Shown in pieces: positions 9,165 to 17,741 of a DNA stretch of 64,000 bases. The DNA comes from UBA1014 sp964344035 (GTDB taxonomy: Bacteria; SAR324; NAC60-12). Numbering within the stretch: position 1 is the stretch's first letter; each line of letters opens with the position of its first letter. The translations under genes were made by a program, and so were the position numbers. The notes beneath the pieces were generated by a model, which was given only the letters and a program-made list of their open reading frames with translations, did not search any database and was not told where the DNA came from. The DNA lies in the NCBI GenBank assembly GCA_964344035.1, contig CAYFLK010000007.1:33671-97670 (forward strand), read 5' to 3'.

Positions 9165-10220
9165 TTGTCGGAAAATCCTGAACCGGGGTTTAGACAGTTA
9201 TTTGATAGAGATACCTGGACTTACACCTACCTTTTGTTCGATGCCGAGTATCGGGAAGGGCTGATAATCGACCCGGTCAGGGAGCAGTTCGAGAGGGACC
9301 TCCGGATGATCGAGGAACTGGGCATTGAACTCAAGTACGTGTTTGATACCCATGTACACGCCGATCACATCACCTCAGCGGGTTTGTTTCGCCGTGCCAG
9401 CGGTGCGAAAATGGTGGTAGGAGAACCCTCGGGCGTTCCCTGCGCGGATATGCTGTTGAAAGACGGAGACGAACTGAATTTCGGCAGACACCGGGTGCGG
9501 GCGCTTTCCACACCGGGGCATACAGATGCATGCACCAGCCTGTATACCGAAAACCGTGTTTTTACCGGAGATGCGCTTTTCATCAGTGGTTGCGGACGCA
9601 CGGATTTTCAACAGGGTAATCCGGATCGTTTGTATGACAGCATCCACAACAAGCTCTATCGTCTTCCCGATGAAACACTGGTTTGTCCGGGACACGATTA
9701 CCGCGGCTGTACTGTATCGACGATAGGAGAAGAGAAGCGTTTCAACCCGAGGATTCCGGTCGGGCAGACGCTACAGGGCTTCAGGGGGATAATGGACGCC
9801 CTCAATTTGAAACCTCCTCAGCGCATCAGGGAGGCTGTGCCGGCAAACCTTTCCTGCGGTATGAGCCTGGAAACCGGTCACAGCACTGAAACCAATTTTT
9901 CAATGGACGATCTCTACCGGACGCTGGAAAACCTCACACCCCGGGAACGAGTGGTGGACGTACGCACTCCCGGGGAGTTCGCCCAGGGGCATGTTCCCAA
10001 TAGTCTGAACATTCCGATGGGGAATGAAGCGGAATTCATGGACGAACTCCGCGGATATGAAAAAGTCTTCCTTTACTGTCATTCAGGACGCAGGGCGCAA
10101 ACAATCTACACACTTCTCTCACGGCAGGGCTTCAACAACCTCGTCTGCATTTGCAGTTCCGGGATAACGAATTGGATATCCGCTGGATATCCATTGAACA
10201 AGGAAGTTGGTGCCGCTTAA
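9165..10220 (+). CDS. Persulfide dioxygenase-rhodanese fusion (ETHE1-like, Blh type)
   Basis: This is a two-domain enzyme of 351 aa. Residues 1-235 are an ETHE1-like metallo-beta-lactamase fold with the THVHADH iron site (H63, H65, D67, H68) and a second His in the STPGH segment. Family members oxidise glutathione persulfide to sulfite. Residues 245-345 are a rhodanese domain with the active-site loop CHSGRR (Cys305). TTG at 9165 is preferred because GGGGAGC sits 5 bp upstream; an earlier in-frame TTG (9138) overlaps the repressor gene. The fusion puts sulfur transfer and persulfide oxidation in one chain, and sulfite made here could leave through the next gene's product. Confidence 0.92.
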   Translation: MSENPEPGFRQLFDRDTWTYTYLLFDAEYREGLIIDPVREQFERDLRMIEELGIELKYVFDTHVHADHITSAGLFRRASGAKMVVGEPSGVPCADMLLKDGDELNFGRHRVRALSTPGHTDACTSLYTENRVFTGDALFISGCGRTDFQQGNPDRLYDSIHNKLYRLPDETLVCPGHDYRGCTVSTIGEEKRFNPRIPVGQTLQGFRGIMDALNLKPPQRIREAVPANLSCGMSLETGHSTETNFSMDDLYRTLENLTPRERVVDVRTPGEFAQGHVPNSLNIPMGNEAEFMDELRGYEKVFLYCHSGRRAQTIYTLLSRQGFNNLVCICSSGITNWISAGYPLNKEVGAA

Positions 10221-10345
10221 TTCTTCACTCGAAGACCAATCCGTACACCTGCTTGACGAAATAGCCAGCCTGTTCCGGAAAGTGGATGCATCCCTGTTTC
10301 ACCGCGGGGTTGATGCGTGGCATCACAAATGCGTTTTGATGGAAC

Positions 10346-11332
10346 ATGAAACATATTTCAAAAGCCGGTTGGAAATTGCAATTAGGAGGGGTGACAACCT
10401 TCCTGGTTTTGCTCTGCACCTCCTCAATCCATGCTGCTGAAACCGGGGGGTTCCTGCCCCCCGCGGACGGCATCCCGTGGTGGTTCTGGCCCCTGATGCT
10501 GTTGGCGGTGACCTTCGTGATGGGGATCGTCGCCGTCCTCGGAGGCGTCGGAGGAGGGGTCCTTTTTGTGCCTATCATCAGCGGGTTCTTCCCCTTCCAT
10601 TTGGATTTTGTACGCGGCGCGGGACTTCTCGTTGCGCTGTCCGGCGCCCTGGCCGCGGGCCCGGGTCTGTTGAAAGCAAACCTCGCCAGTCTGCGTCTGG
10701 CAATGCCTGTGGCGCTGATTGCGTCATCAATGGCGATCGTCGGTGCAATGGTCGGGCTTGCTTTGCCCACTCATATCATCCAGCTTGCATTGGGGGTCAC
10801 CATCCTGGGAATAGTAGTGATCATGCTCACCGCGAAGAAATCTGAAGTCCCCGATGTCCCCAGGGCGGATGCCCTTTCAAACGCCCTGCGCATCACCGGA
10901 ATATATTATGAGCCAAGCGCGGACAAGCAGGTTCAGTGGAAAATCCACCGCACCTGGGCCGGATTGTTCAGTTTTATCGTCATCGGGTTCATGGCCGGAA
11001 TGTTTGGGCTGGGGGCAGGCTGGGCAAATGTTCCCGTGTTGAATCTGTTGATGGGCGCACCCCTGAAGATAAGCGTGGCGACTTCAAAGTTTCTGCTTTC
11101 AATCACAGACACCTCTGCCGCGTGGATTTATCTGAACAAAGGCGCAGTGATACCGATGTTGGTTGTACCTTCGCTGATCGGCATCATGTTGGGATCGTTA
11201 GTCGGCGTGCGCATCCTCAAAGTCGCCAAACCCGCTTTCATCCGCTGGATGGTGGTTGTGATCCTGCTGTTTGCCGGATTGAAAGCCCTGAGCCAGGGAC
11301 TGGAGAAACTCGGCATGAATTTCTTTTTTTAG
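10346..11332 (+). CDS. TauE/SafE-family sulfite or organosulfonate exporter
   Basis: The 328-aa product is a polytopic membrane protein of the TauE/SafE (DUF81) family. A signal-like N-terminus (ending near IHA-AE) precedes two glycine-rich repeat halves. One is the GIVAVLGGVGGGVLFVP segment and the other the MAGMFGLGAG segment, which is the usual inverted-repeat layout. By family and context it probably exports sulfite or a related sulfur oxyanion made by the upstream dioxygenase. A 125-bp gap separates it from that gene, with no promoter I can support. The start ATG 10346 has only a weak ribosome site. Confidence 0.85.
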   Translation: MKHISKAGWKLQLGGVTTFLVLLCTSSIHAAETGGFLPPADGIPWWFWPLMLLAVTFVMGIVAVLGGVGGGVLFVPIISGFFPFHLDFVRGAGLLVALSGALAAGPGLLKANLASLRLAMPVALIASSMAIVGAMVGLALPTHIIQLALGVTILGIVVIMLTAKKSEVPDVPRADALSNALRITGIYYEPSADKQVQWKIHRTWAGLFSFIVIGFMAGMFGLGAGWANVPVLNLLMGAPLKISVATSKFLLSITDTSAAWIYLNKGAVIPMLVVPSLIGIMLGSLVGVRILKVAKPAFIRWMVVVILLFAGLKALSQGLEKLGMNFFF

Positions 11333-11348
11333 TAATGAGGAAACGAAA

Positions 11349-11789
11349 ATGGCGAATGAAAATACCGGGACCTCAGAGGAACAACACCTGTATGCCTGGA
11401 TACTGGAAAAGGGCATGTACCTGGGATTGGTGCTGCTGTTCATCACCTTCCTGCTTTATGTAACCGGTATCCTCACTCCAGTCGTTCCATTGGAGAGGAT
11501 ATCGGATTTCTGGAAACGTCCTGTCGACCAGTACCTTGCGGCTGTGAACGAACAGTTCTTGCACTGGGAGCATCTGCCGTCCGGATGGTCGTGGTTCCGG
11601 CTGCTGGGGAGGGGAGATTATCTGAATTTTCTCCCTGTCGCGGTGCTTGGCGGGGTGACGATTTTTTGTTTTCTGGCTGTTGCCCCCGGGATGTTTCGCC
11701 GGAAAGATACTGCAATGGCACTAATTGCTTGTGCGGAAGCGCTGATCATTGCCCTGGCGGCAAGCGGTTGGCTGGCCCTGGGCCATTGA
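11349..11789 (+). CDS. Membrane protein of the sulfur operon (146 aa)
   Basis: A GAGGAAA ribosome site precedes ATG 11349. The protein has three or four hydrophobic segments (about residues 23-43, 95-112 and 120-143) and a soluble loop between the first two. It starts 17 bp after the TauE gene, so it is almost certainly co-expressed and may be an accessory subunit of the exporter. It resembles small DUF1634-like membrane proteins that accompany TauE-type genes, but this is resemblance only. Confidence 0.7.
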   Translation: MANENTGTSEEQHLYAWILEKGMYLGLVLLFITFLLYVTGILTPVVPLERISDFWKRPVDQYLAAVNEQFLHWEHLPSGWSWFRLLGRGDYLNFLPVAVLGGVTIFCFLAVAPGMFRRKDTAMALIACAEALIIALAASGWLALGH

Positions 11790-11841
11790 ATTATATAGTT
11801 TTAGCGCATCACACACAATAAAACCAAAACAGGTAAATAAA

Positions 11842-11997
11842 ATGGATTGGGAATTACTGGGATTGATTATCGGCTGGCTGATCCTGCAGTGGTGGGTCCT
11901 CCCCAAAATGGGCGTATCCTCCTGAAGTGCGCCCTCAACGCGTCGCGGGACGACGCAATGTTCGCTTGAATCCGTTAAGGAAGAGGAAACCCACTGA
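11842..11997 (+). CDS. Candidate small membrane selenoprotein (51 aa, in-frame TGA at 11923)
   Basis: From ATG 11842 the frame encodes a short hydrophobic helix ending in WWVLPKMGVSS and then meets TGA at 11923-11925. Read as selenocysteine, the frame continues 23 codons to TGA at 11995-11997 and gives Sec28, Cys40 and a charged tail (KEEETH). Directly behind the TGA is a SECIS-like hairpin (separate entry), and selB lies 8 kb away. The gene closes the persulfide/TauE operon, where a redox-active Sec would make sense. If TGA is a stop, the product is a 27-aa membrane peptide (11842-11925). The ribosome site (AGG, 8 bp upstream) is weak. This is inference from structure and context. Confidence 0.55.
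11926..11962 (+). promoter_or_regulatory. Putative bacterial SECIS element
   Basis: A perfect 6-bp stem (GCGTCG at 11940-11945 with CGACGC at 11951-11956) closes a 5-nt loop, CGGGA. An outer 3-bp stem (AAC 11937-11939 with GTT 11960-11962) is separated by a 3-nt bulge. The loop guanines lie about 22 nt after the TGA. Bacterial SECIS elements are bulged stem-loops with G in the apical loop at about this distance from UGA, as in E. coli fdhF (19-20 nt). Fit is good, but a chance hairpin in GC-rich DNA is possible. Confidence 0.5.
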
Positions 11998-12052
11998 GTA
12001 AGATTCGCTCTGAAAGACCATCATGCTTTATATGGAGTTCAACTGCCACAAA

Positions 12053-12454
12053 CTAAGCTTGAGTTCCGTTCAACCTAAACAGCAGTTCCTCCTTGCTTGG
12101 ATCGTCGAACTTTAATTGAGTCATCACTTCCTGCAGGCTTTTCAGTAACATCTGCTGCTGTTCAGTGGTGAATTCCATCTCATCAAAAAATTCCTTGCGT
12201 GTAGGGTAGTTGCAAGGACCGGAGGCTTCGTGACACAGCCATTCGGCAAGCCGTTGACGGAAGATGCGCGCAGTTTCAGGAATAAGCATTTTCTCGATCT
12301 CAGGCTCCCGGCTGACCTGCAGGGCAATGGCGACAAAGGCTCTCTCTCCCCCCAATCGTTTGTATAGAATTTGAGGCGGCGCCTGTCTGGTGCACGCATG
12401 CAGCAAAATACCCACCACCGTCAAGATCCCCGCAATACTCCGCGTTATTTTCAT
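12053..12454 (-). CDS. Lipoprotein with truncated-haemoglobin-like sequence, proximal His missing
   Basis: The 133-aa product has a lipoprotein-type signal (LLHAC, Cys about residue 21). The rest resembles group 1 truncated haemoglobins: LYKRLGGE at the start of the fold, then LAEWLCHEASGPCNYPTR, matching the conserved Leu-Cys...Gly-Pro-Cys-x-Tyr segment, and a final helix. Where the family has the haem-binding proximal His (about six residues after the Tyr-x-x-Arg motif), this protein reads FFDEMEF, so classical haem ligation seems lost. It lies 12 bp after the large unknown gene on the same strand. Function is unknown, possibly a structural or sensory derivative. Confidence 0.6.
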   Translation of the reverse strand: MKITRSIAGILTVVGILLHACTRQAPPQILYKRLGGERAFVAIALQVSREPEIEKMLIPETARIFRQRLAEWLCHEASGPCNYPTRKEFFDEMEFTTEQQQMLLKSLQEVMTQLKFDDPSKEELLFRLNGTQA

Positions 12455-12466
12455 CTTGTTTTTAAT

Positions 12467-14299
12467 TCACTCTGATAACGATTCCTGCCAGCGTCGATTG
12501 AATACTGTAAACAGGGTATCCCTGTAGAGGGGCAGTTTTTCAAGTCGTTTCTGCAGAGATTCGTTTTCCCCCAAGGGGGCAGACACTTGGTGCAGGATAT
12601 ACCGCAGCGTCGTCTGCGGGTTGGTGAAATTGTAAAACAGAAATGACAAGGCGTCCTCCGCTCGTTTTTCATACAACAGCAGCAGGAGCCGGACAAGATG
12701 GAAATAATTGACTCCTTGATTTGTCTGCCGATTGATGAAACGGTTGATGGAACGCATATACTGCTCTGCCGCAAAACCCTGTGGAAGCATGCTCCTGTGC
12801 TGAGGGTGAAGAAAAAATTCCCTTGTGAGCATGGTGGAGATGAAATATGCCCATGCTTTTTGAAATGAATCGAATGGTAGAGGATTGCGCCCGGATTGAT
12901 CTGCTGAACCCTCGCTGTAATCCACAAGTATACCGATGGTGGTTTGCCATTGCCTCAATTCAGGGATCCTGAAACGGATTAAGGAAAGGAGTGATTTGAG
13001 TCTTTTTTCCGCGGATGTATTATGAAACGAAAGGGGGTCTTCCGTCATTATTTCTAATGCGTACAGAACCTGGTAGATTTTGGCATAGATCGAATTCGTG
13101 AAACGTTTTTCCATTTTGTAGATATTCTGCGCCCAGGATTTAAGGGGAGTGTCTGGTGGAAGCCACTTCACAAGCTTGAGCGGAAAGTGTTGCCGTTTCA
13201 GTTCCATTTCACGGGTTTGCGGCAGTTCGTTGATCAGGTAGGGCCGGGCTTTCCCATCTCTGCGCAGTTCCCGCATGCGTGAAATCAGGGACGCTTTCAA
13301 AACCGGAAGAAGCCCTGATTCCCCTCCGGCAGTCAATTGCTGATATATCCCCTCCGCAAACCCTGCCAGCGCCATTACTTCTTCCAGGCGATTGGCATAG
13401 GCACGCAGGAAGTGGAATGGACGCTCTTTTTCAAACCCCAGGTAGGCGTTATGTTCATTCGGTAGGATAATGTGGAATTGGGAATCCTGCTCCCAAATCG
13501 CGTTGATGGCTTCCCCGCAAATTGTCTCCGGGGACTGCCTGAAGCCCTCCCTGAATTCCCTGAAAAGCGCATGTATTGTTTCCCGATCCTCCCTGCTCAA
13601 GCCCTGTTTTTCCCATTGATTCCGCCATACTTTGATGAGTTCTTTCTGCGCCTTCGCAGGATCATTCAGCGAGGTCAGGCCGCGCAGCCGGGCGTGTGTT
13701 TCACATACCGTCCGCCATTGCTGTGTAGGGAATTCGAGTGTGGCAAGCAGATCGAGGATTTCCGGGATTCCGGCAGTGATTTCTTCAAATCCCGCCGATT
13801 CCTGCTGGTAAAATTCAAGTGGAAGGATGCTTTCCTTAAAATGAATTTCGCCAAAAAGTTTTGAGAACAGCGTGCGTGTCAGGTTGATGCGAACTTCTCC
13901 GGAATTCAGGGAATCGGGCAGGATGACCGTCACCGTGTACACCTTAGAAGTGGGATTGTAGTCCAGCCGCGACGCAGGCAAGGAGATGTTGTCTGGAAGT
14001 TTGGATCCGCTCTGCGCTTCATATCTTTCCCGGTTAATGAACTGAACAGGATGATTGGCGTCCCGCAGACGTAGACCATAGCCTGCGGCGAATTCGAGTA
14101 GAGAGGAAACGAGTTTTTTCAGGTAGGTGGTGGTTTCCTCCCCCAGGCCGGGGGAGTAGTGCAAATGCCTTATTTCCAGCGTCGGAGAAAGGGCCGCTTG
14201 CTGACGGTCATGCTCGAGAATCCGGGCTTCGTCGATTTTGCGGTGTGTGGTTTTGAAACGCTCTTCAAAAAAAGTATCGTCATTTCCGGGAGACACCAT
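12467..14299 (-). CDS. Large protein of unknown function (610 aa)
   Basis: A long uninterrupted ORF with normal codon and amino-acid make-up. I do not recognise the family. No signal peptide, membrane helix, P-loop or metal motif is evident. The protein is mostly helical, rich in Leu, Glu, Arg and Gln, with several tetratricopeptide-like stretches in its C-terminal third (about residues 500-600). It looks cytoplasmic. It lies between a small acidic protein gene (72 bp upstream) and the haemoglobin-like lipoprotein gene (12 bp downstream), all on the minus strand, so a three-gene operon is likely. The start has a weak ribosome site. Confidence 0.75.
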   Translation of the reverse strand: MVSPGNDDTFFEERFKTTHRKIDEARILEHDRQQAALSPTLEIRHLHYSPGLGEETTTYLKKLVSSLLEFAAGYGLRLRDANHPVQFINRERYEAQSGSKLPDNISLPASRLDYNPTSKVYTVTVILPDSLNSGEVRINLTRTLFSKLFGEIHFKESILPLEFYQQESAGFEEITAGIPEILDLLATLEFPTQQWRTVCETHARLRGLTSLNDPAKAQKELIKVWRNQWEKQGLSREDRETIHALFREFREGFRQSPETICGEAINAIWEQDSQFHIILPNEHNAYLGFEKERPFHFLRAYANRLEEVMALAGFAEGIYQQLTAGGESGLLPVLKASLISRMRELRRDGKARPYLINELPQTREMELKRQHFPLKLVKWLPPDTPLKSWAQNIYKMEKRFTNSIYAKIYQVLYALEIMTEDPLSFHNTSAEKRLKSLLSLIRFRIPELRQWQTTIGILVDYSEGSADQSGRNPLPFDSFQKAWAYFISTMLTREFFLHPQHRSMLPQGFAAEQYMRSINRFINRQTNQGVNYFHLVRLLLLLYEKRAEDALSFLFYNFTNPQTTLRYILHQVSAPLGENESLQKRLEKLPLYRDTLFTVFNRRWQESLSE

Positions 14300-14371
14300 G
14301 ACCCGTCTAATCCGGAGAGTTTCTTATACATGCCGCGGAATGCAGTATGTTTCCCGGACATGTCTGAATCA

Positions 14372-14623
14372 TCAGTGCTTTCGTACCGATGCGATGTCTT
14401 CAGTCCACTCCCTTAATTTTCTGGGGCCTTCCAGGTGTGTCTTTAACTGCACCAGTTCACTGAACTGTTTTTCTTCAAGAGGAATATGGGGATATCTTCT
14501 TCTGAGATAACCCCAGAGATTCATGAAATTTTCTTCCTTTTCTACGGCCCGTTCTTTGTCCTGTTCCTCCTCGGCTTGCTGGTTTGAAAACTGAGGATAG
14601 AACACCTTGTTCATTACAATCAT
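14372..14623 (-). CDS. Small charged protein (83 aa), first gene of the unknown operon
   Basis: ATG 14623 is preferred; an in-frame TTG lies at 14644 and another ATG at 14614. The product has a Glu/Gln-rich N-terminal third (about residues 12-28) and then a helical, Arg/Leu-rich part with a WGYLRRRYPH segment. No family is recognised. It is followed by the 610-aa protein on the same strand. Composition and the shared direction argue for a real gene, but the evidence is modest. Confidence 0.5.
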   Translation of the reverse strand: MIVMNKVFYPQFSNQQAEEEQDKERAVEKEENFMNLWGYLRRRYPHIPLEEKQFSELVQLKTHLEGPRKLREWTEDIASVRKH

Positions 14624-14644
14624 TGTTAGATCATGTCCTTGCAA

Positions 14645-15158
14645 GCTTTTTCAAATGACTTCCCGTTTGTGAAAGCAAACCCGGGTGTGAGCGGTTCTCT
14701 TCCGGAATTAACGGGAGGCAATCCATTCCCGAATCTTTTGCCGTGTTTCAGCAATAAACTCTATTTAAACCTGTAGCAAAAATGTTGCCTTGATCCTGCA
14801 ACAGCGGAAAAAACCGCGCAGAATTTTTGAATTGATCAATCAATCCACTGTTATTGCAGCACTTTATTTTTTATGCATGAATTCCAGATGTATATTCCGC
14901 AAATCATGTTAAGGGTGAGAAGCCGGTTTCCATGAGGTCGAATAACCTTTCTCCAGCAAACACCGGAGAGTTTTTCGCTGCCATGAATGTTATTTCATGA
15001 TCATTGGATGTAATGTATGAAGTTGTTCTTGAAAAAAAATCGTTGTGCCATTACTCTCACTGCTAAAGTGGGGAAAACTGGGGAGATATCGCATCCAGTA
15101 AAGAGGCGGAGGGAAAAACTTGCTTTAAGCGGAACCGTATGAAAAATGAAAAGCAAAA
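14645..15158 (+). other. Divergent intergenic region, no gene seen
   Basis: About 510 bp separate the minus-strand unknown operon from era. I see no ORF with coding character on either strand, no tRNA and no clear terminator. It must hold the promoters of both directions, but no promoter is clear enough to assign. A purine-rich stretch (GAGGCGGAGGG, near 15108) precedes era. Confidence 0.5.
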
Positions 15159-16124
15159 ATGCACGGCACCTCGATGATGACGGATGAAAACGGGACCGCC
15201 GGTCTTTTGCCGTCGACTGAGCCTTTGCCGGCAAATGTTCGGTGCGGATTCATAGGTCTGATAGGGCGGCCGAATGTCGGCAAGTCCACATTGCTCAATC
15301 GGTTGATAGGCTGCGAGGTTTCCATCACTGCGTCTAAACCGCAGACCACCCGCAACCGGATTCTCGGCATCCGCACGAATGCTAATATTCAGATGGTCTT
15401 CATCGATACCCCGGGGATTCACTCTTCCGAAAAACTGCTGAACCGGAAGATGGTTGAATCCGCACTGCTGACACTGAAGGAAACAGACCTAAATCTCTGG
15501 CTGGTGGAACCAATTCGTGAGGGTGAGGACACGCTGCTTGCGGACGATGCTATGATTCTCAATCAATTTTCCGGCGCCCTCGGCAACACTTTGCTGGCGA
15601 TCAACAAGACCGATCTTGCATCCCCTCTTCAGGTTTTAAAAACCATTGATGTATTCAGCAAAGCTGCCTCCTTTGAAGAAATAGTTCCCGTGTCAGCGTT
15701 GAAATCACACAACCTGGAGCATCTGCTGGAGACCATTGAACATCGTTTGCCGGAACACCCGTTTTATTTCGAACCGGGACAGGTCACTGATTCCTCCGAA
15801 CGGTTCCTGGTTTCCGAACTGGTGCGGGAACAGGTGTTCCGGCTCTTGCATCAGGAATTGCCCTATGCAACAGCGGTGCAGGTGGAACAGTTCGATTATG
15901 AGTCCAACTGCCTGCGTATCGGCTGCACCATCTGTGTGGAACGGGATTCACAAAAAGGTATCCTTATTGGCAGGAAGGGGGCCATGCTTAAACAAATCGG
16001 TACGTCTGCAAGGAGGAAAATCGAACGACTTTTGGGTGGCAGAGTGTTTTTGGCACTGCATGTGAAAGTGTTGAAACATTGGACGCGAAAACCTCATCAC
16101 CTGCATTCACTGGGATTTAATTAG
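15159..16124 (+). CDS. era: GTPase Era
   Basis: The 321-aa product is Era, the GTPase that binds 16S rRNA and assists small-subunit assembly. G1 is GRPNVGKST near residue 36, G3 is DTPG near 86, and G4 is NKTD near 149. The C-terminal KH domain follows, with IGRKGAMLKQIG near 270. The first 27 residues before the G domain are longer than usual and polar, so translation could begin at an internal ATG (15174). Length otherwise fits. It is followed after about 50 bp by a TPR membrane protein gene. Confidence 0.95.
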   Translation: MHGTSMMTDENGTAGLLPSTEPLPANVRCGFIGLIGRPNVGKSTLLNRLIGCEVSITASKPQTTRNRILGIRTNANIQMVFIDTPGIHSSEKLLNRKMVESALLTLKETDLNLWLVEPIREGEDTLLADDAMILNQFSGALGNTLLAINKTDLASPLQVLKTIDVFSKAASFEEIVPVSALKSHNLEHLLETIEHRLPEHPFYFEPGQVTDSSERFLVSELVREQVFRLLHQELPYATAVQVEQFDYESNCLRIGCTICVERDSQKGILIGRKGAMLKQIGTSARRKIERLLGGRVFLALHVKVLKHWTRKPHHLHSLGFN

Positions 16125-16175
16125 AACCGGACTGGTACGAAGAACCAGTACTCGGGATTCCGAAAAAAATAAAAA

Positions 16176-17741
16176 ATGATAAAAAAAATTATTCTAGCGG
16201 TTCTTGTGCTGCTGCCGTCCGCCTGGATCTATACTGTTTCCTGGCAATATGGTATGGGTCTATTCGTTTTGCTCATTTGCCTGGTCACCATGGGATCGTT
16301 GATCCGCGGTTCGGTACAGGTGGTGCGTGAACCACGCGGAAGATCTTCTCAAAGCATTACGCATGAGGAACAGGACATCCCTCATTCACAAAACACTTCA
16401 CAAAATGTGGGAGGAGTCAGCGGACTTGACAGCTCTGTTTTTGAACGGTTCCATAACCAGCACAATGTAGGGGGAACGACAGCTTCCCGGGCTGCCCCCC
16501 AAGGTCCTTATCAATCCCCTGCTGATCCGGGATATGTTACTGAAAATAATAGGCCCGCGGCATTACAAACAGAAGAGAAAACGGCTTTTCTAGATGAATT
16601 GGAGGATACCGAACAGGTGCGAGTCTCGCTCAGTTCAGAAGCAAAAACTCCTCCTGAACCGGTTCAGAGGGAACAGGCGCGTGAACCAGTACGCAGACAA
16701 TTTGAAGAAGAACCACTGGGAACAGGGTTTATGAAAGGCGCGTCGTCCAGCAAACCCATTCCAGGAACAACGCCTTATCATCACCCATCACCCCCGGTAA
16801 CTAAAACCATTGATAATCCTTCAGCAGCAACCGGAAGTCGGCTTCAGCCGGGAAACTCTGTTGAAAACGCAATGCCGAACGATGAACTGGATAAGGCAAT
16901 GGAAAACCTTTTTGAGGACGTGCGGATTCCTTTGAAAGCAGAACAGAGTCACCCTGATTCCGGCAGGCAGGAATCCGGACCTGCCGTGACTGAGAAGATC
17001 CCAATCCGGCCTCAACCTTCGCAGGATTTCATGAATGAAGAAGACTTCAGTCAACTTTTCCAAAAACCCGGCCCGCTTGGAGAACATGCGGACGTGGCGG
17101 AGGGATTGTTGAAACTGGCTATTTCATCAGCCGAAGCAGGCAAGCAAGACGAGGCCCGCACTGGGTTGAATGAATACATGTCAATAATCGAACAAGTTGG
17201 TGAAAAACCCGATCCGGAAGCGCTACGACTGGAAAGGAACCTGAGGCTCCCGGAAATGAATGGTATGGAAGATGAAACCCATTCGAACCTTGTTGCCGAA
17301 CAGGAACTTGCGGATTCGAGAATGCTGAACGACCAGGGAGGGCAGACGGATTATGCCACCATCATAGATGAACTGGTAGGCGCGCTTGAGGAAAAACAGG
17401 CATTCGAAGAGGCCTTACCCCTGCTGCACGATCTCCTCTCTTATAATCGCCAACAGTCCAATGCTGAAGGCATGGACCGGCTGTATCAACGGATTGAACG
17501 TGCATTGAAAGCCTTGGGAGATGAAGAACAATTGATCCGCATGCTTGAGGAACACCTTGAGCTCAAAAAAGACCTGGGGGAAAAACAGGGAGAAAGCATG
17601 CTCCTGGAAGCACTCGGGACATCGTACGCAAATGCGGGTAACCTGGAAATGTCCCGCAGGTATCACCAGGAAAACCGGAAAATACAGGCGGAATTGAAAG
17701 AAAAATCAGCTGTATCGGCAGGAGAGCCGGCTCTTCAGTAA
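16176..17741 (+). CDS. Membrane-anchored TPR-repeat protein (521 aa)
   Basis: Two adjacent hydrophobic segments (about residues 3-22 and 26-46) anchor the protein. A long polar, Pro/Gln/Glu-rich region (about 50-300) that is probably disordered follows, then helical repeats of TPR type (about 305-505), including LLKLAISSAEAGKQDEA and the LLEALGTSYANAGN segment. Such proteins usually serve as scaffolds on the inner membrane. The 3' end overlaps the convergent lipoprotein gene by 7 bp. A small ACTGGT/ACCAGT hairpin lies just upstream (16131-16149). Function not assigned. Confidence 0.75.
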   Translation: MIKKIILAVLVLLPSAWIYTVSWQYGMGLFVLLICLVTMGSLIRGSVQVVREPRGRSSQSITHEEQDIPHSQNTSQNVGGVSGLDSSVFERFHNQHNVGGTTASRAAPQGPYQSPADPGYVTENNRPAALQTEEKTAFLDELEDTEQVRVSLSSEAKTPPEPVQREQAREPVRRQFEEEPLGTGFMKGASSSKPIPGTTPYHHPSPPVTKTIDNPSAATGSRLQPGNSVENAMPNDELDKAMENLFEDVRIPLKAEQSHPDSGRQESGPAVTEKIPIRPQPSQDFMNEEDFSQLFQKPGPLGEHADVAEGLLKLAISSAEAGKQDEARTGLNEYMSIIEQVGEKPDPEALRLERNLRLPEMNGMEDETHSNLVAEQELADSRMLNDQGGQTDYATIIDELVGALEEKQAFEEALPLLHDLLSYNRQQSNAEGMDRLYQRIERALKALGDEEQLIRMLEEHLELKKDLGEKQGESMLLEALGTSYANAGNLEMSRRYHQENRKIQAELKEKSAVSAGEPALQ

